In this document: one piece after another, positions 27,758-37,746 of the stretch
Position numbering within the stretch: the first letter of the stretch is position 1
How the letters are laid out: every line of letters starts with the position of its first letter
Assembly (NCBI RefSeq): GCF_004916905.1
Contig: NZ_SDLV01000031.1
Location: 219,886-283,885, forward strand
Direction: 5' to 3'
DNA length: 64,000 nt
DNA from: Chryseobacterium candidae
GTDB lineage: Bacteria; Bacteroidota; Bacteroidia; Flavobacteriales; Weeksellaceae
Notes under the pieces: model-generated
Database searches by the model: none
Seen by the model: the letters and a program-made list of their open reading frames with translations, nothing else
Told to the model about the DNA's origin: nothing
Program-made: the position numbers and the translations under genes

Positions 27758-27784
27758 CTGTTAGCTATTACTAATTACTAAAAG

Positions 27785-27811
27785 AAGGGTGCACTTTATT
27801 GAGCACCCTTT
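27785..27811. terminator. Bidirectional terminator between convergent genes
   Basis: AAGGGTGC (27785-27792) and GCACCCTT (27803-27810) form an 8-bp stem with A-rich bases before and T-rich bases after. It ends the plus-strand peptide operon and also overlaps the stop of the minus-strand peptidase gene. Confidence 0.75.
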
Positions 27812-30336
27812 ATGTATTTCTGTATCCAGGGGATATTTTTTTCATTTTTCAAATGATAATTAAACCAATCCAGAATTTTCAGGGTAAGGTCTTTCTGAGC
27901 TTCTGCCCTGCTTAAACTGTGGCCTTCTTTATCATAAAAGAGGGCAATAACGGGTTTTCGGTATTTCCTTAAAGCAATAAACATCGATTTGGTTCCTTCC
28001 GGGCTTACATTTCCATCATCAGCCCCCGTCCACAACAGCATGGGTGCGCTGACATTCTGGGCAAACATTATCGGGTTATTTTTAATGTATTTTCCAGGAT
28101 TTTCTGCCAGTGTAGCTTTAAACCAATATTGGCGGCCTTCATATCTGTAATAGTCGGGAGCATTAAAATGATAATTATAGCCGTAGTAGGTTCTTACCAC
28201 ATCAGAAACTGCTGATCCGGAGACATAGGCTGCAAAACGGTTTGAATGCCCCGCTATAAAGTTGGTTTCATACCCGCCAAAAGACTGCCCCATGAGCCCG
28301 ATCTTTGTCATATCCACATTCCTGATTTTCTGCAATTCGTCTAAGGCATTATTAATGCTTTCCAGTGCTGAAATTCCTGCTCCTTTGTCGGATTGTGAGA
28401 TATCAGCAAGCAGTACGGCAAAGCCTTCCTCCATCAATAATGGAATGTTCAGTCCGGTTGGATTCGAGAAGGAAGGTCGCAGAAATCTTTTGGTCATATA
28501 ATCCTGCTTCTCATACACATGGATAACTACTGGGTATTTTTTTGAGCGGTCATACCCGAGCGGCATATACAAGGCACCACTTATGGTTTCTCCATCCGAG
28601 CCTTTGTAAGAAATTTTAATCAGCTCTGCCTGTTCAAATTTTTGATTATTCTCTTCTGAAACATACATCACCTTTGAATCTTCTTTTCCTTTCTTTACCA
28701 CGAGCCCTGGCCGTTTATTATAGTTTTCTTCGATCCAATAATAATTTTCATCCTCATTCATTCTTTTGAGTTCGGTGATCTCATCAGGGGTCGGTTGTTG
28801 GATAATTTGCAGCCTGCTGTTTTTTAATGAGGCATAGCTGGTATAGCTGTTCTTGGAATCCGTTATTTTTAAAAGCAAGCTCTTTTTGATATCTGTTGTC
28901 CTGAAGTCTCTACCGTATCCAAGTTCCGTACTGATTCTTGTAAAATCCACCAGCTCGATTTCTGAATCATCGCTGGCAGTAAATATTTCTTTTTTTTTCT
29001 GAGTGGTCAGATTATATTCTAAGATTCTATTTCCTCCTACCCATAGAACTTCTTTCCCGGAGATAAAATAAGGAACCATAGCAGCAGAAACCTTTACATC
29101 TTCCATCACCAGGGTTAGCGTATTGTACAGCTGCCAGTTGTTTTCCCTTTGAATCAGCAGGTACTGACCGGATGGTGAGATGACCATCTGTTTCCGCAGG
29201 TCCGTAATCAGGGTATAGGTACCAGTTACCGCGTTCCACAAATACAGCCTGTCAAAGCTATTTCCTCCTGCTTTATCCATTTTATCCACCTGCTGCTTAT
29301 CAGTCTCATACATCAGGTAGCGTGAATGGCCGATAGCAGTCTCCTCGAAATATCCGGAACGGGTCATCAGAACCTGCTTACCGCTTACAGGTTCCCAGTC
29401 CACCCGGATAAATTCGGTTACCACCTTCGCATGCTTTTTAAGGTCGAAGTCCGTCCCATACCAGATATCAACCATTCCTTTTGCTGGCAGAATTCTCTTT
29501 CCTAGTTTAAGGGCAATACTATTGTCAGAACGAGAAGGATTCAGCATCATCTGATCATAGTCAGCGTAACTGCTTCCATCAAAAATATATTGTTTTTTAT
29601 CCTGAGAAACATAATAGAGGTTGGTCTTGCCTTTCTTTCGGGTCTGAATCACAAAGCCTTTCTGTTTCATTCCTGAAGGCAAAATATTGCTCAGCTCATC
29701 ATGGGTCGAAAAGATTGTTTCAAAAACTCCATTCTTTAAAATTAATGCTTCAATCAGATCACCTGTCTTTCTCCTGGCGATGGTCTCATCCCCTTCAGAA
29801 TAGATATGCTGAATACCGGAAATACTTTGTCGAAGGCTAAGATCAGTATCATAAACTTCCAGCCTACTTTCATCTTTTTCAGTATACAGCACCATAAAGG
29901 CATGCTGCTGTTTATTGTAGATGCATTTTTTTACATGATAAAAAAAACGGAATTTTCCGGTTTCGGGATAAAGATACTCCAATGTATCTTTTGTCTGTAT
30001 CGCGAGATCGTTTCCCACCCAAATGATAAAATCAATATTTTTTCTTTCCGTTCTGTGGTCTTTATCTCCTGTTCTTTGCAGCAGCATCTTCTTTGTCCCG
30101 TCAACAGAGAATATATACCATGCCAGCCATTTACCGTTATCAGAAGCCTCGGGAAATTTCATTTCTTCGGTATCCTTAACCAGCTTTTCCAGATGCTCAT
30201 ACCGCTGGGCAGAAAGGTTTTGTGGCATAATAATGAGAAGAAATATCCATAATATCCATACTACTACAGAGAAATTTCGCCATAGGAAAGATTTGAAAGT
30301 GATATAATCGATATGTGACGCCTTAATATCCATCAT
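27796..30336 (-). CDS. Secreted S9 prolyl-oligopeptidase family peptidase
   Basis: An 846-residue exported serine peptidase of the S9 (prolyl oligopeptidase/DPP IV) type. An N-terminal export segment is followed by a propeller region (about 50-560) and the alpha/beta-hydrolase catalytic domain. The nucleophile is S685 in GQSFGG; the acid is in WTGADDG and the histidine in DKEGHSL near the end. These enzymes cut short peptides in the periplasm. The start overlaps the 3' end of the susD-like gene by 14 bases, so it is part of the susC-susD-peptidase operon, which points to peptide uptake and digestion. Confidence 0.9.
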   Translation of the reverse strand: MMDIKASHIDYITFKSFLWRNFSVVVWILWIFLLIIMPQNLSAQRYEHLEKLVKDTEEMKFPEASDNGKWLAWYIFSVDGTKKMLLQRTGDKDHRTERKNIDFIIWVGNDLAIQTKDTLEYLYPETGKFRFFYHVKKCIYNKQQHAFMVLYTEKDESRLEVYDTDLSLRQSISGIQHIYSEGDETIARRKTGDLIEALILKNGVFETIFSTHDELSNILPSGMKQKGFVIQTRKKGKTNLYYVSQDKKQYIFDGSSYADYDQMMLNPSRSDNSIALKLGKRILPAKGMVDIWYGTDFDLKKHAKVVTEFIRVDWEPVSGKQVLMTRSGYFEETAIGHSRYLMYETDKQQVDKMDKAGGNSFDRLYLWNAVTGTYTLITDLRKQMVISPSGQYLLIQRENNWQLYNTLTLVMEDVKVSAAMVPYFISGKEVLWVGGNRILEYNLTTQKKKEIFTASDDSEIELVDFTRISTELGYGRDFRTTDIKKSLLLKITDSKNSYTSYASLKNSRLQIIQQPTPDEITELKRMNEDENYYWIEENYNKRPGLVVKKGKEDSKVMYVSEENNQKFEQAELIKISYKGSDGETISGALYMPLGYDRSKKYPVVIHVYEKQDYMTKRFLRPSFSNPTGLNIPLLMEEGFAVLLADISQSDKGAGISALESINNALDELQKIRNVDMTKIGLMGQSFGGYETNFIAGHSNRFAAYVSGSAVSDVVRTYYGYNYHFNAPDYYRYEGRQYWFKATLAENPGKYIKNNPIMFAQNVSAPMLLWTGADDGNVSPEGTKSMFIALRKYRKPVIALFYDKEGHSLSRAEAQKDLTLKILDWFNYHLKNEKNIPWIQKYIKGAQ

Positions 30337-31708
30337 TTTGTGGTGTTAAGTGACTATTCAAAAGCATTTCTTTCTGCGGCAACGGCAGATATTGATTGGT
30401 CGCTTTCCAGTTAGGCTTTACAGGTTGTAAGAGATCCAGTTGTCCCCACCGTTTCAGGTCTATAAACCGACTTCCATGTTCTGCAAAAAATTCTTTTCTT
30501 CTTTCATTTTTAATTTCTTCCATCGCCTGAGCCTGTGAAATGGAAGTACTGAGTGGTGTTAACCCCGCCCTTTGTCTTGTCTGATTGATGAAAGGAACTG
30601 CTTGTGTTGTTTTGTTCTGCATGGTTAAAGCTTCTGCCAGCATCAGGCATACATCCTCTAACCTGTAGATGATAGAATATTCTGTCGTATTGGTAGCGGT
30701 AGTTATTTTATATTTGGTCTGCTTATAATTGGTCTGTGAACCAAATAACACCGGAGTAAAATAGTTTTGCCGTCGAAGATCGGTGGCTGAAAAAGAACTT
30801 ATAAGATCCGGATTCAAAATAAATGAAGTAGGCGCACCCACAAAGTTATAGAGCACGGCTTCACTTGTCGGGTCAGTATTGTTCTTAGGTTTCAGCTGCC
30901 AGATAATATGCTTTCCTGTTTTCTGAAATACTTTAGAAGGGTCATTTTGAAAAACATAGTCAGCATTCTGAATAATCGTCTGGCATAAAGCTTCGGTTTC
31001 CTGCCATCTTCCCAGCATCATTTTCATTTTTGCCTGTAAAACCAGGCCTGCTGCCTTATTAATATAAATCCTTTCTGCATTCCGGTATGCTGAGGGCAGA
31101 AGGTTCACCGCTTCCGATATATCGGCTTCTAGTCTTGGCAGGAATTCATTCTTAGGTATTCTGCTTAAAGTCGAGTTATAGACATAATCTGTTGTAGTAG
31201 TGTAGGGAATCTCCCCATACATCTGATAGAGGTAATAGTAAATAAGGCTGCGGACCAGCATTGCCTCTCCCTTTATCCTGCTTTTTGCTGATACCGAAAG
31301 GCTTTTGGATTTTTCCACACCTTCTATAATGCTGTTGGCCATATACACCTGCTGATAAGCCGTAGTCCAAACCTGGCTCACGGTAGCATTGGTTGCCAGC
31401 GGCTGGTTATGGTAGATATCCAGGATGCCGTTTCCGGCGCTGGTGAAAACGCAAGTAATATCATCGGTATAATTTCCGAGTAAAGCACCGGAACCGTCTG
31501 TCGTGCCACTGATCACGGAACTGGTCCATAGTCCCGAGTACAGTCCAGCGAGCGCCGCATCTGCGGTTTTCTCATCTTCAAATACCTGTTCTGTGGCCAG
31601 CTGGTTGTTCGGAAAATCTGTTTCTATAAATTTCTCACACGATACTGCGCTTAAAGCAGCATAAAGCATCAAAAGAAGCGCTATTATAGAGTTTATAATA
31701 TTTTTCAT
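30323..31708 (-). CDS. susD: SusD/RagB outer-membrane lipoprotein
   Basis: A 461-residue SusD-family lipoprotein with lipobox Cys at about 24, an N-terminal SusD-like helical region and the C-terminal RagB segment (QTRQRAGL, then ERRKEFFAEHGSRFIDLKRWG, which are diagnostic). SusD proteins cap the SusC channel and bind the substrate at the cell surface. It is translated between susC and the S9 peptidase gene, and the coupled peptidase suggests that peptides rather than glycans are the substrate. Confidence 0.92.
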   Translation of the reverse strand: MKNIINSIIALLLMLYAALSAVSCEKFIETDFPNNQLATEQVFEDEKTADAALAGLYSGLWTSSVISGTTDGSGALLGNYTDDITCVFTSAGNGILDIYHNQPLATNATVSQVWTTAYQQVYMANSIIEGVEKSKSLSVSAKSRIKGEAMLVRSLIYYYLYQMYGEIPYTTTTDYVYNSTLSRIPKNEFLPRLEADISEAVNLLPSAYRNAERIYINKAAGLVLQAKMKMMLGRWQETEALCQTIIQNADYVFQNDPSKVFQKTGKHIIWQLKPKNNTDPTSEAVLYNFVGAPTSFILNPDLISSFSATDLRRQNYFTPVLFGSQTNYKQTKYKITTATNTTEYSIIYRLEDVCLMLAEALTMQNKTTQAVPFINQTRQRAGLTPLSTSISQAQAMEEIKNERRKEFFAEHGSRFIDLKRWGQLDLLQPVKPNWKATNQYLPLPQKEMLLNSHLTPQNDGY

Positions 31709-31815
31709 TGTTAGTTGCTAAAAGTTATTACATATAAAATCATCAATTATCTCAATCATTAATGATCCCAAATCTTTATCATTAATTCTTAATCACTAAT
31801 CATCCATCTTAATCG

Positions 31816-34683
31816 TTAAAAAGTCACCTGGAATCCCAGGGAATAGGTTTTTAGGGGTGGAAGGTAGCCTACGAGATAAAACTCCGGGTCCATTCCAAAG
31901 TAGTTGGTGATGGTCAGAAGGTTTTGTCCCTGCACATAGATCATAGCTTCTTTGATGCCCAGCTTTTGCATGGGAATGCGGTAGTTAAGCTGTACATTCT
32001 TCAGCCTGATATAGGAAGCATCACTTATTACCGCTGTTGAGTTCTGAAAGAACCCGTGCAGGGAAAGCTTCTGGGGACTGTAACCTGCCGAATATTCCAT
32101 ATAGCTCCCTCCCGGGTTAGATGGCGACCATGCGTCCAATACTTCTACAGGCTGATTGCTGAGTGCTCCGGGCAGAAGCATCTGGCGGTTGTAATTCCAG
32201 TTTCTCTGTTTTACAAACTGCCACAGGAAAGATGCTGACCAGTTTCCCCACCTGAATTGAGTTGACCATCCGCCAAAAAAACGGACCCCCAGTTTTTCTA
32301 CTGCCTTATTATCGTCAGGGGAGGTAATTTTACCGTCACCATTGAAATCTGTAAACTTATACAATCCGGTGGCAGGGTCTATGCCTTCATACTGGTACAC
32401 CTTAGCAATAGTCGTAGGGTATCCGATCATATACTGATTGGAATAGGTAGAACCTTCGAGGTTTGGAAATTCTACAAGCGTATTCTTGGGAATACTCAGG
32501 TTAAAAGAGGTTTCATACCTGAATTTTCCTTTTCTTACAACCTGAACCGAGGTATCAAATTCCCAGCCTGTATTCCTGATCTTTGCCGGAAGATTGGATT
32601 GTACGGAAGGAAAGCCCGTGGTGGCTGGAAGGGGAATTCCTACCAGCTGATTGGAAGAGGTGTTTTCATAATAGGCACCTGAAAAATTAAAGCGTCCGTT
32701 CCAGAGTCCTACTTCCAGGGCCAATTCTTTTTTCAGAGTCTTCTCCCAACTGAAATTAGGGTTATAAAGCCGCGCCGGATTTAAACCAGTCTGCCCGTTG
32801 TAGATACCCGATGAAATAATATAGGTATTGAGATATTGGTAATCTCCTATCTTATCGTTTCCTGTAGTTCCCATGCTTCCTCTGAGTTTACCCATGCTCA
32901 GCCATTTTATATCTTTCAGAAATGGCTCTTCTGAGAAAAGCCATGCTGCTCCTACCGCTCCGAAGTTTCCGAAACGGTTATTAGCTCCAAAACGGCTGGA
33001 ACCGTCGCGCCTTCCGGTAAGGTTCACAATATATCTTTTTTTCAGCTGGTAGTTAAAGCAGGCAAAAACGGCTGTATAGTTATACTGGCTCCGAACCTGA
33101 TCAGAAATGGTCTTTACGCTGGCGGCTCCAATATTATCAATCAAAGTATTGCTCTCAAAGCCTTTTCCCTGAATAGCTCCCTGCTCCGATTGTGTTTTCT
33201 GCAGGGTTGCTCCGAGTAAAAATTCAAACTGGTGATTTCCGGTTTTGTAAGCGCCCACCAGTTGGGGTTCGAGGATATAGGAAAAGTTCACCTGGTTATT
33301 CCGGGAAGAGGTGGAATTCATGCTGGTCTGTCCAAAAGAAGGATTATTGATCGTATGGGGCTTTATTGAGCGTTCTTCGAAATTCTGATAGCTGATTCCG
33401 GCGTTCATTTTTAATGAAAGGAAAGGAAACAGCTTATAGGACACATTAAAGCCGTTATTAAAAAAGGCGGTCTTATTGGAATATTCGCTCAGAAGCGAAG
33501 CCACCGGATTGTTAAAGGTTCCGTTCTCCCAGTTGATGTTCCCGTCTGCGGTATAAAGCGTCGGAGCATTGGGGCTCAGCATAATACTCTTTACCGTAAG
33601 GTCATCATTCTGCACATTGTTCTGCTGAAAAGAGAATGTATTTACCAGGTTAAATTCCAGTTTTCTGTCAGGGGTGAAATAGCTGAAATTGGCATTGATG
33701 TTATTGGTTTTATATTTGAAGTCAGCCGGCAAAACAGTGGTCTGCTCATTATGACCATAGCTGATCTGGTAAGAAAAGTTTTCAGAGCCGCCACTCATCA
33801 ACAGTTGAACGCTGTAGGCATCTGCCATGTTTCCGATCAGTTCCTTCTGCCAGTTGGTGTACCTCATCTGGTCCCAGGTTCCGTTGATGTCATACATGGT
33901 AGCGGGATAGGCTACATTATCATTCTGGAATGCCTGCCGGCGCATACTGATGTACTGCTCCGTGTTCATCATTTCCATAGACCTGGTAATCCTGCTTAAG
34001 GAATACGAGGTATTAAGCTTGAGCTCAGATCGTCCTTTATTTCCTCTTTTAGTGGTTACAATGATCACCCCGTTGGCTCCTCTTGATCCGTAAATGGCTG
34101 TTGCATCAGCATCTTTTAAAATCTCAAAGCTCTCAATATCATTCGGATTGATAGCATTCAGGGGATTGATAGAGGACCACGGAAGGATCTTATTAGAATA
34201 CAACGAAGGGGTTTCGGAAGCCTGGGGAACACCGTCTATAATATATAAAGGCTCATTGCCCTCACGACGGATACTGTTCTTTCCCCTGATCTGGATATCA
34301 AATCCGCCTCCGGGAGTTCCGGTGTTCTGGGTAATGCTTACTCCTGACATTCTTCCCTGAGCTGCGGATAGCACATTGGTAACGGGCTGGTTTTCGATAT
34401 CCTTAGCTGAAACTTTGGCTATGCTTCCGGTGCGTTCTTTATCTTTGACCTTATAATATCCTGCATTTAGCAGTACTTCTTCAATGCTGCTTACTTTTTC
34501 CGAAAGAGGTTTATTTAAAGGGGATAAGGTATCGGTCTTTTCCCTGATTACGGAAGCTTCAGGGGTATTCTTTCGGGAAATAGTATCAGAATTGTTCTGT
34601 ACCTGTGCATGAAAAGAGACGCCTGCTACCGTCAGCATAAGGACACATGAAACGTGCCCTATGCTGGTATAGGATTTTTTCAT
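31816..34683 (-). CDS. susC: SusC/RagA TonB-dependent outer-membrane transporter
   Basis: A 955-residue outer-membrane protein with a plug domain (NVLSAAQGRMSGVSITQNTG..., LYIIDGVPQ, then DATAIYGSRGANGVIIVTTKRG) followed by a beta-barrel to the C-terminal residue F. It is shorter than usual because the typical carboxypeptidase-like N-terminal domain is missing; instead a short segment (EEVLLNAGYYKVKDKERTGS) leads into the plug. With the SusD partner it imports substrates using TonB energy. The upstream 650 bases contain a foldable segment discussed separately. Confidence 0.93.
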   Translation of the reverse strand: MKKSYTSIGHVSCVLMLTVAGVSFHAQVQNNSDTISRKNTPEASVIREKTDTLSPLNKPLSEKVSSIEEVLLNAGYYKVKDKERTGSIAKVSAKDIENQPVTNVLSAAQGRMSGVSITQNTGTPGGGFDIQIRGKNSIRREGNEPLYIIDGVPQASETPSLYSNKILPWSSINPLNAINPNDIESFEILKDADATAIYGSRGANGVIIVTTKRGNKGRSELKLNTSYSLSRITRSMEMMNTEQYISMRRQAFQNDNVAYPATMYDINGTWDQMRYTNWQKELIGNMADAYSVQLLMSGGSENFSYQISYGHNEQTTVLPADFKYKTNNINANFSYFTPDRKLEFNLVNTFSFQQNNVQNDDLTVKSIMLSPNAPTLYTADGNINWENGTFNNPVASLLSEYSNKTAFFNNGFNVSYKLFPFLSLKMNAGISYQNFEERSIKPHTINNPSFGQTSMNSTSSRNNQVNFSYILEPQLVGAYKTGNHQFEFLLGATLQKTQSEQGAIQGKGFESNTLIDNIGAASVKTISDQVRSQYNYTAVFACFNYQLKKRYIVNLTGRRDGSSRFGANNRFGNFGAVGAAWLFSEEPFLKDIKWLSMGKLRGSMGTTGNDKIGDYQYLNTYIISSGIYNGQTGLNPARLYNPNFSWEKTLKKELALEVGLWNGRFNFSGAYYENTSSNQLVGIPLPATTGFPSVQSNLPAKIRNTGWEFDTSVQVVRKGKFRYETSFNLSIPKNTLVEFPNLEGSTYSNQYMIGYPTTIAKVYQYEGIDPATGLYKFTDFNGDGKITSPDDNKAVEKLGVRFFGGWSTQFRWGNWSASFLWQFVKQRNWNYNRQMLLPGALSNQPVEVLDAWSPSNPGGSYMEYSAGYSPQKLSLHGFFQNSTAVISDASYIRLKNVQLNYRIPMQKLGIKEAMIYVQGQNLLTITNYFGMDPEFYLVGYLPPLKTYSLGFQVTF

Positions 34684-35014
34684 AAATTTGAAAAGTTTAA
34701 TTCGTTAAACGACAGCTCTTTCTCTACGGTCTGCAAACTTTAAAGGAAAGGGCTTTTTTATTTCTTATTGTTCTGTAACAAAAAGATAACTAAGTATCAT
34801 TATAATAGGTGCTGCTTATTTTCATTTGATGGTCTTTTATGGTTTCATTGTGTTTTTAAATATTGTCTAGGAGGAGGTTTTGGGAGATTACAAAACCTCC
34901 AACCTAAACACATCATAAAGAATTAATATGAATGAAATTAACCTCGAGTGTGAACTGTAAAGCTCCAATGGATGCGCTGCCATTGTATCCTATCTAATCT
35001 TTATAGTAAAAGCA

Positions 35015-35199
35015 GCTTAGAGAAATGTAGAGAAGGCGGACATCATTGAAAAAACAGCGTGGAACTCTACCTACCGTATCAGAGGTACTGGCATACCCTT
35101 TACCACGAATAAGAGAGCCCACGCTTAGAACGTGAGCAATCTGCTTATTGTCTTGTGGTAAAATGAAAAGTGCCAGTTTTCTGATACAAGATTCTAAGC
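35015..35199 (-). ncRNA. Candidate structured RNA upstream of susC
   Basis: Nested complementary pairs enclose 185 bases: GCTTAGA/TCTAAGC (35015/35193), GTATCAGA/TCTGATAC (35076/35180), ACTGGCA/TGCCAGT (35087/35171), TTTACCAC/GTGGTAAA (35099/35155), AATAAG/CTTATT (35108/35144) and an apical CACG/CGTG. A side hairpin GTAGAG/CTCTAC lies at 35027/35065. A matching promoter on the minus strand ends at 35258, and the closing stem is followed by TGCTTTT on that strand. A long irregular hairpin with closing stem resembles 6S-type RNAs in outline, but I cannot assign a family; a leader element of susC is the alternative. Confidence 0.5.
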
Positions 35200-35268
35200 G
35201 AATAGCTTCTAATATTTTTTGAAGTTTCGCAAAATTACAATTAAGTAACTTCTTTCACAAAGATAAGA

Positions 35269-35308
35269 AAAAATATTTTGGTATACAAAACTACACCAAA
35301 ATATTTTT
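35269..35308. promoter_or_regulatory. 14-bp inverted repeat, likely operator
   Basis: AAAAATATTTTGGT (35269-35282) and ACCAAAATATTTTT (35295-35308) form a perfect 14-bp inverted repeat, 12 bases apart. It lies immediately before the small HTH-type gene and over the -33 region of the minus-strand promoter that faces the structured RNA, so one regulator could control both directions. Confidence 0.65.
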
Positions 35309-35330
35309 CATTATGTGCTTAATTGCATTT

Positions 35331-35660
35331 ATGATTAAAGAAAGTGAAAAAATTATAATTATAAAAACTGCAATTACTTTGCGTAAAATGCTAAGTAACA
35401 ATAAGAATTCCTCAGCGAAATCGAATGGTAGTGTGGAAATAGTCAATAGTTATGATAAAATAGCTGCAAACTCTAATTCAGAACTGACCAAAGCTACAGT
35501 AAATGGTGCTTTTAGCGGAAAGAAAAGGTCAACGATGGCAACTATTGTTCTTATTATTGAGTCAATGGGTTATAAAATGATTGATTTTGCTGAAATTTAT
35601 GATAAGCTTTCGGAAAGAGATGTTAGTAAATTCAGAGAAGAAATGCTTAAAAAAAGTTAG
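35331..35660 (+). CDS. Small HTH-type regulator
   Basis: About 109 residues from the ATG at 35331 (an ATG at 35313 is also possible). The middle and C-terminal part (IVNSYDKIAANSNSELTKAT, then VNGAFSGKKRSTMATIVLII and ESMGYKMIDFAEIYDKL) has the helix-turn-helix layout of short Cro/XRE-like proteins found in flavobacteria. The adjacent perfect inverted repeat suggests autoregulation. The N-terminal 40 residues are not typical of the fold. Confidence 0.6.
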   Translation: MIKESEKIIIIKTAITLRKMLSNNKNSSAKSNGSVEIVNSYDKIAANSNSELTKATVNGAFSGKKRSTMATIVLIIESMGYKMIDFAEIYDKLSERDVSKFREEMLKKS

Positions 35661-35737
35661 TAAATTCCATAATTACATTTCAACCATTTTGTTATTTGTT
35701 AATAGACTGCAAGCATTTTATGGGAATAATGATAAAA

Positions 35738-37298
35738 GAGGCTGTCTCAAAAGGACAGCCTTTTTATGGCTGTATTTTTTTGTAACTCATATTTTTCAAT
35801 GAATTTTTTTTTTTAGATTATATTTTTGAGTTAATTATGGTAGAATAAAGCAAAGGAAGGTTTTTTACCCTGCCAGAGCCAATTTTCTAAGATTATGCGC
35901 AATAGCAATCAAGCCGGTTTCTATTTCGACTTTATTTTGTCCTCTGAGAAAAAATCTTTTAAATCCTTTGTTATGTTTGATTTGAGCAAACACAGGTTCT
36001 ACATCGTGGCACCTTTGTTTTCTAAGCATTATGCCCCGTTTTGTATTGAGAAGCTTATGAACCTTATGCCGGAGCTTTGAAAGTTTTGGGTTAGAAGGCG
36101 AAGATGTTATGTTTTTGGTTTTCTGATCTTTATCAAAATAATTATACTTGATATAGGCTTTGACTTTTCTCTTTTGGAGAAAAGTATAGTTCTCTTCTGA
36201 GCCATATCCTGCATCAGCCACTATTTCGTTGGGAGATTTATGATAAAGGTGTTCAAAATTCTTAATATGAGCAAAAAGGGTTTTAGTGTCACCAGGGTTA
36301 GGATGCAGAGTATAATTAATGATAAACTGATTCTCGGTACTAAACTGAAGATTGTAAGCCGCTTTGAGCTCTGCCCGTTACGCATATGATCCTCTTTCAT
36401 GCGCATAAAAGTAGCATCAGGGTCTGTTTTTGAATAGCTGTTCCTATTTCCAAGAATAGCCTCTTGGTTCTCATATTTTTCAAGATTTTCAGGCCAGTTC
36501 TTTTTTGCGTAATTAATCTTCTGACGAACTTTAGAGCAAATTTTCTTCTTTTTTAAAGTAGAATCTATCGTTTCTATAACAGATTTTATTTTTTCTTTGT
36601 CCATAGACTTAAAGGTTACCTCCGAAGTATCTTTCATTTCTTCCCTGGCTATTTCCTGAGTGTAGTTCCACAAATCCTCAAGTTGGGACTCTATACGTTC
36701 TTTATTCTTTTTGATAGCCTTTCCCCATACAAATGTGTAACGATTGGCATTGGCTTCTATTTTAGTCCCATCTGTAAAGATGGTTTGCAGGCTTACCAGA
36801 CCTTCTTTCTCCAGATATAATACAATTTGTGCGAAGATCTCTTTGAGTTCTCCTTTTAACCTCTCACTTCTGAAACGGTTTAAAGTATTATGATCAGGAC
36901 GGTTCATGGCACTTAGCCACATAAAATGAACATTCTCTTTGAGTGCCTGCTCCAGCTTTCTACTCGAATAAATATTACACAAATAGCCATAAACCAATAC
37001 TTTCAAAAGCATTTTGGGATGATACGCCGATGTACCGCCGGGTTTATAATTACGGAGTAAATTAGTGATGTCCAGACCATCTATAACAGCTGAAACAGTT
37101 CGTACAGGATGATTATTTTGTATCAGCTCCGACAAATCAGGAGGAAAAAGAAAATTTTGCTTGGGATTATAATCTTTAAAGACTACCTTTGATTTACTTA
37201 ACACACAGCAAATTAATCAATTTGCAACTATTAGGAAAGCAAAAGCTTTCCTTTTTTTATACTCAAAAAAAAGACTGCCTCACTTTTGAGACAGCCTC
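35738..37298 (-). mobile_element. IS1182-like insertion sequence, 1.56 kb
   Basis: The ends carry inverted repeats of at least 16 bp (GAGGCTGTCTCAAAAG at 35738-35753 and its complement at 37283-37298). The transposase occupies almost the whole interior on the minus strand. No clear target duplication could be read at the flanks. The right flank runs straight into an IS982 remnant. Confidence 0.85.
35865..37204 (-). pseudogene. IS1182-like transposase, frameshifted
   Basis: The first reading (37204 to 36221) has the family start KVVFKDYNPKQNFLFPP and the motif IFTDGTKIEANANRYTF. It runs out of frame near 36375, where GGGCAGAGCTCAAAGC appears to have two extra bases compared with the expected QLKAAYN. 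The rest (VADAGYGSEENYTFL...) continues in another frame to 35865. The enzyme is therefore inactive unless the shift is bypassed. About 445 residues in total if restored, as usual for the family. Confidence 0.85.
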
Positions 37299-37356
37299 TT
37301 CTAAAATATAAAATTGTACAATCTATTAAAATTGACCAGTGTTCAGTTGATTTTGG

Positions 37357-37725
37357 ATGAATATAAATCGCCTTTTTCAATACCCTTTCTTAAATATCTC
37401 AAAAGAGTTTTTTCAAAATCTTTTTTCTCAGGGTATTCATCTGGTAACAAAGCTTAAAAAGAATATGAAAACAAAATCTATAACCCCAATGTTCGATTCC
37501 TATATGATACGTAAAAGAGCTATTGTGGAAAATATCTTTGATCAGCTTAAAAATATTTGTCAGGTGGAGCATTCAAGACACAGAAGTATAGCCAATTACT
37601 TCAATACTATTTTTTCTGCACTGATAGCATATAATTTCATGGACAAAAAACCTTTGTTTAAAAACAATTTTGTAGATACTAAACAACTTTATTTAATTAG
37701 TTATATCGAACTTACGTTAAATTAG
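37357..37725 (+). pseudogene. IS982 family transposase remnant
   Basis: Only the C-terminal 120 or so residues remain. They contain GIHLVTKLKKNMK, IRKRAIVENIFDQLKN and EHSRHRSIANYF, which match IS982 transposases (normally near 300 residues). The N-terminal part is missing next to the IS1182-like element. Confidence 0.8.
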
Positions 37726-37746
37726 TACAGAAATTAAACATATAAA

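Larger units (their letters stand above)
34684..35330. other. Long leader region upstream of susC
   Basis: About 650 bases without a convincing gene. It contains the nested inverted repeats at 35015-35199, a minus-strand promoter-like pair (TTTG at 35286-35289 and TATCTTTG at 35258-35265, 20 bases apart) and a 14-bp inverted repeat at 35269-35308. A 10-codon reading near 34928 is too short to support. Confidence 0.6.
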
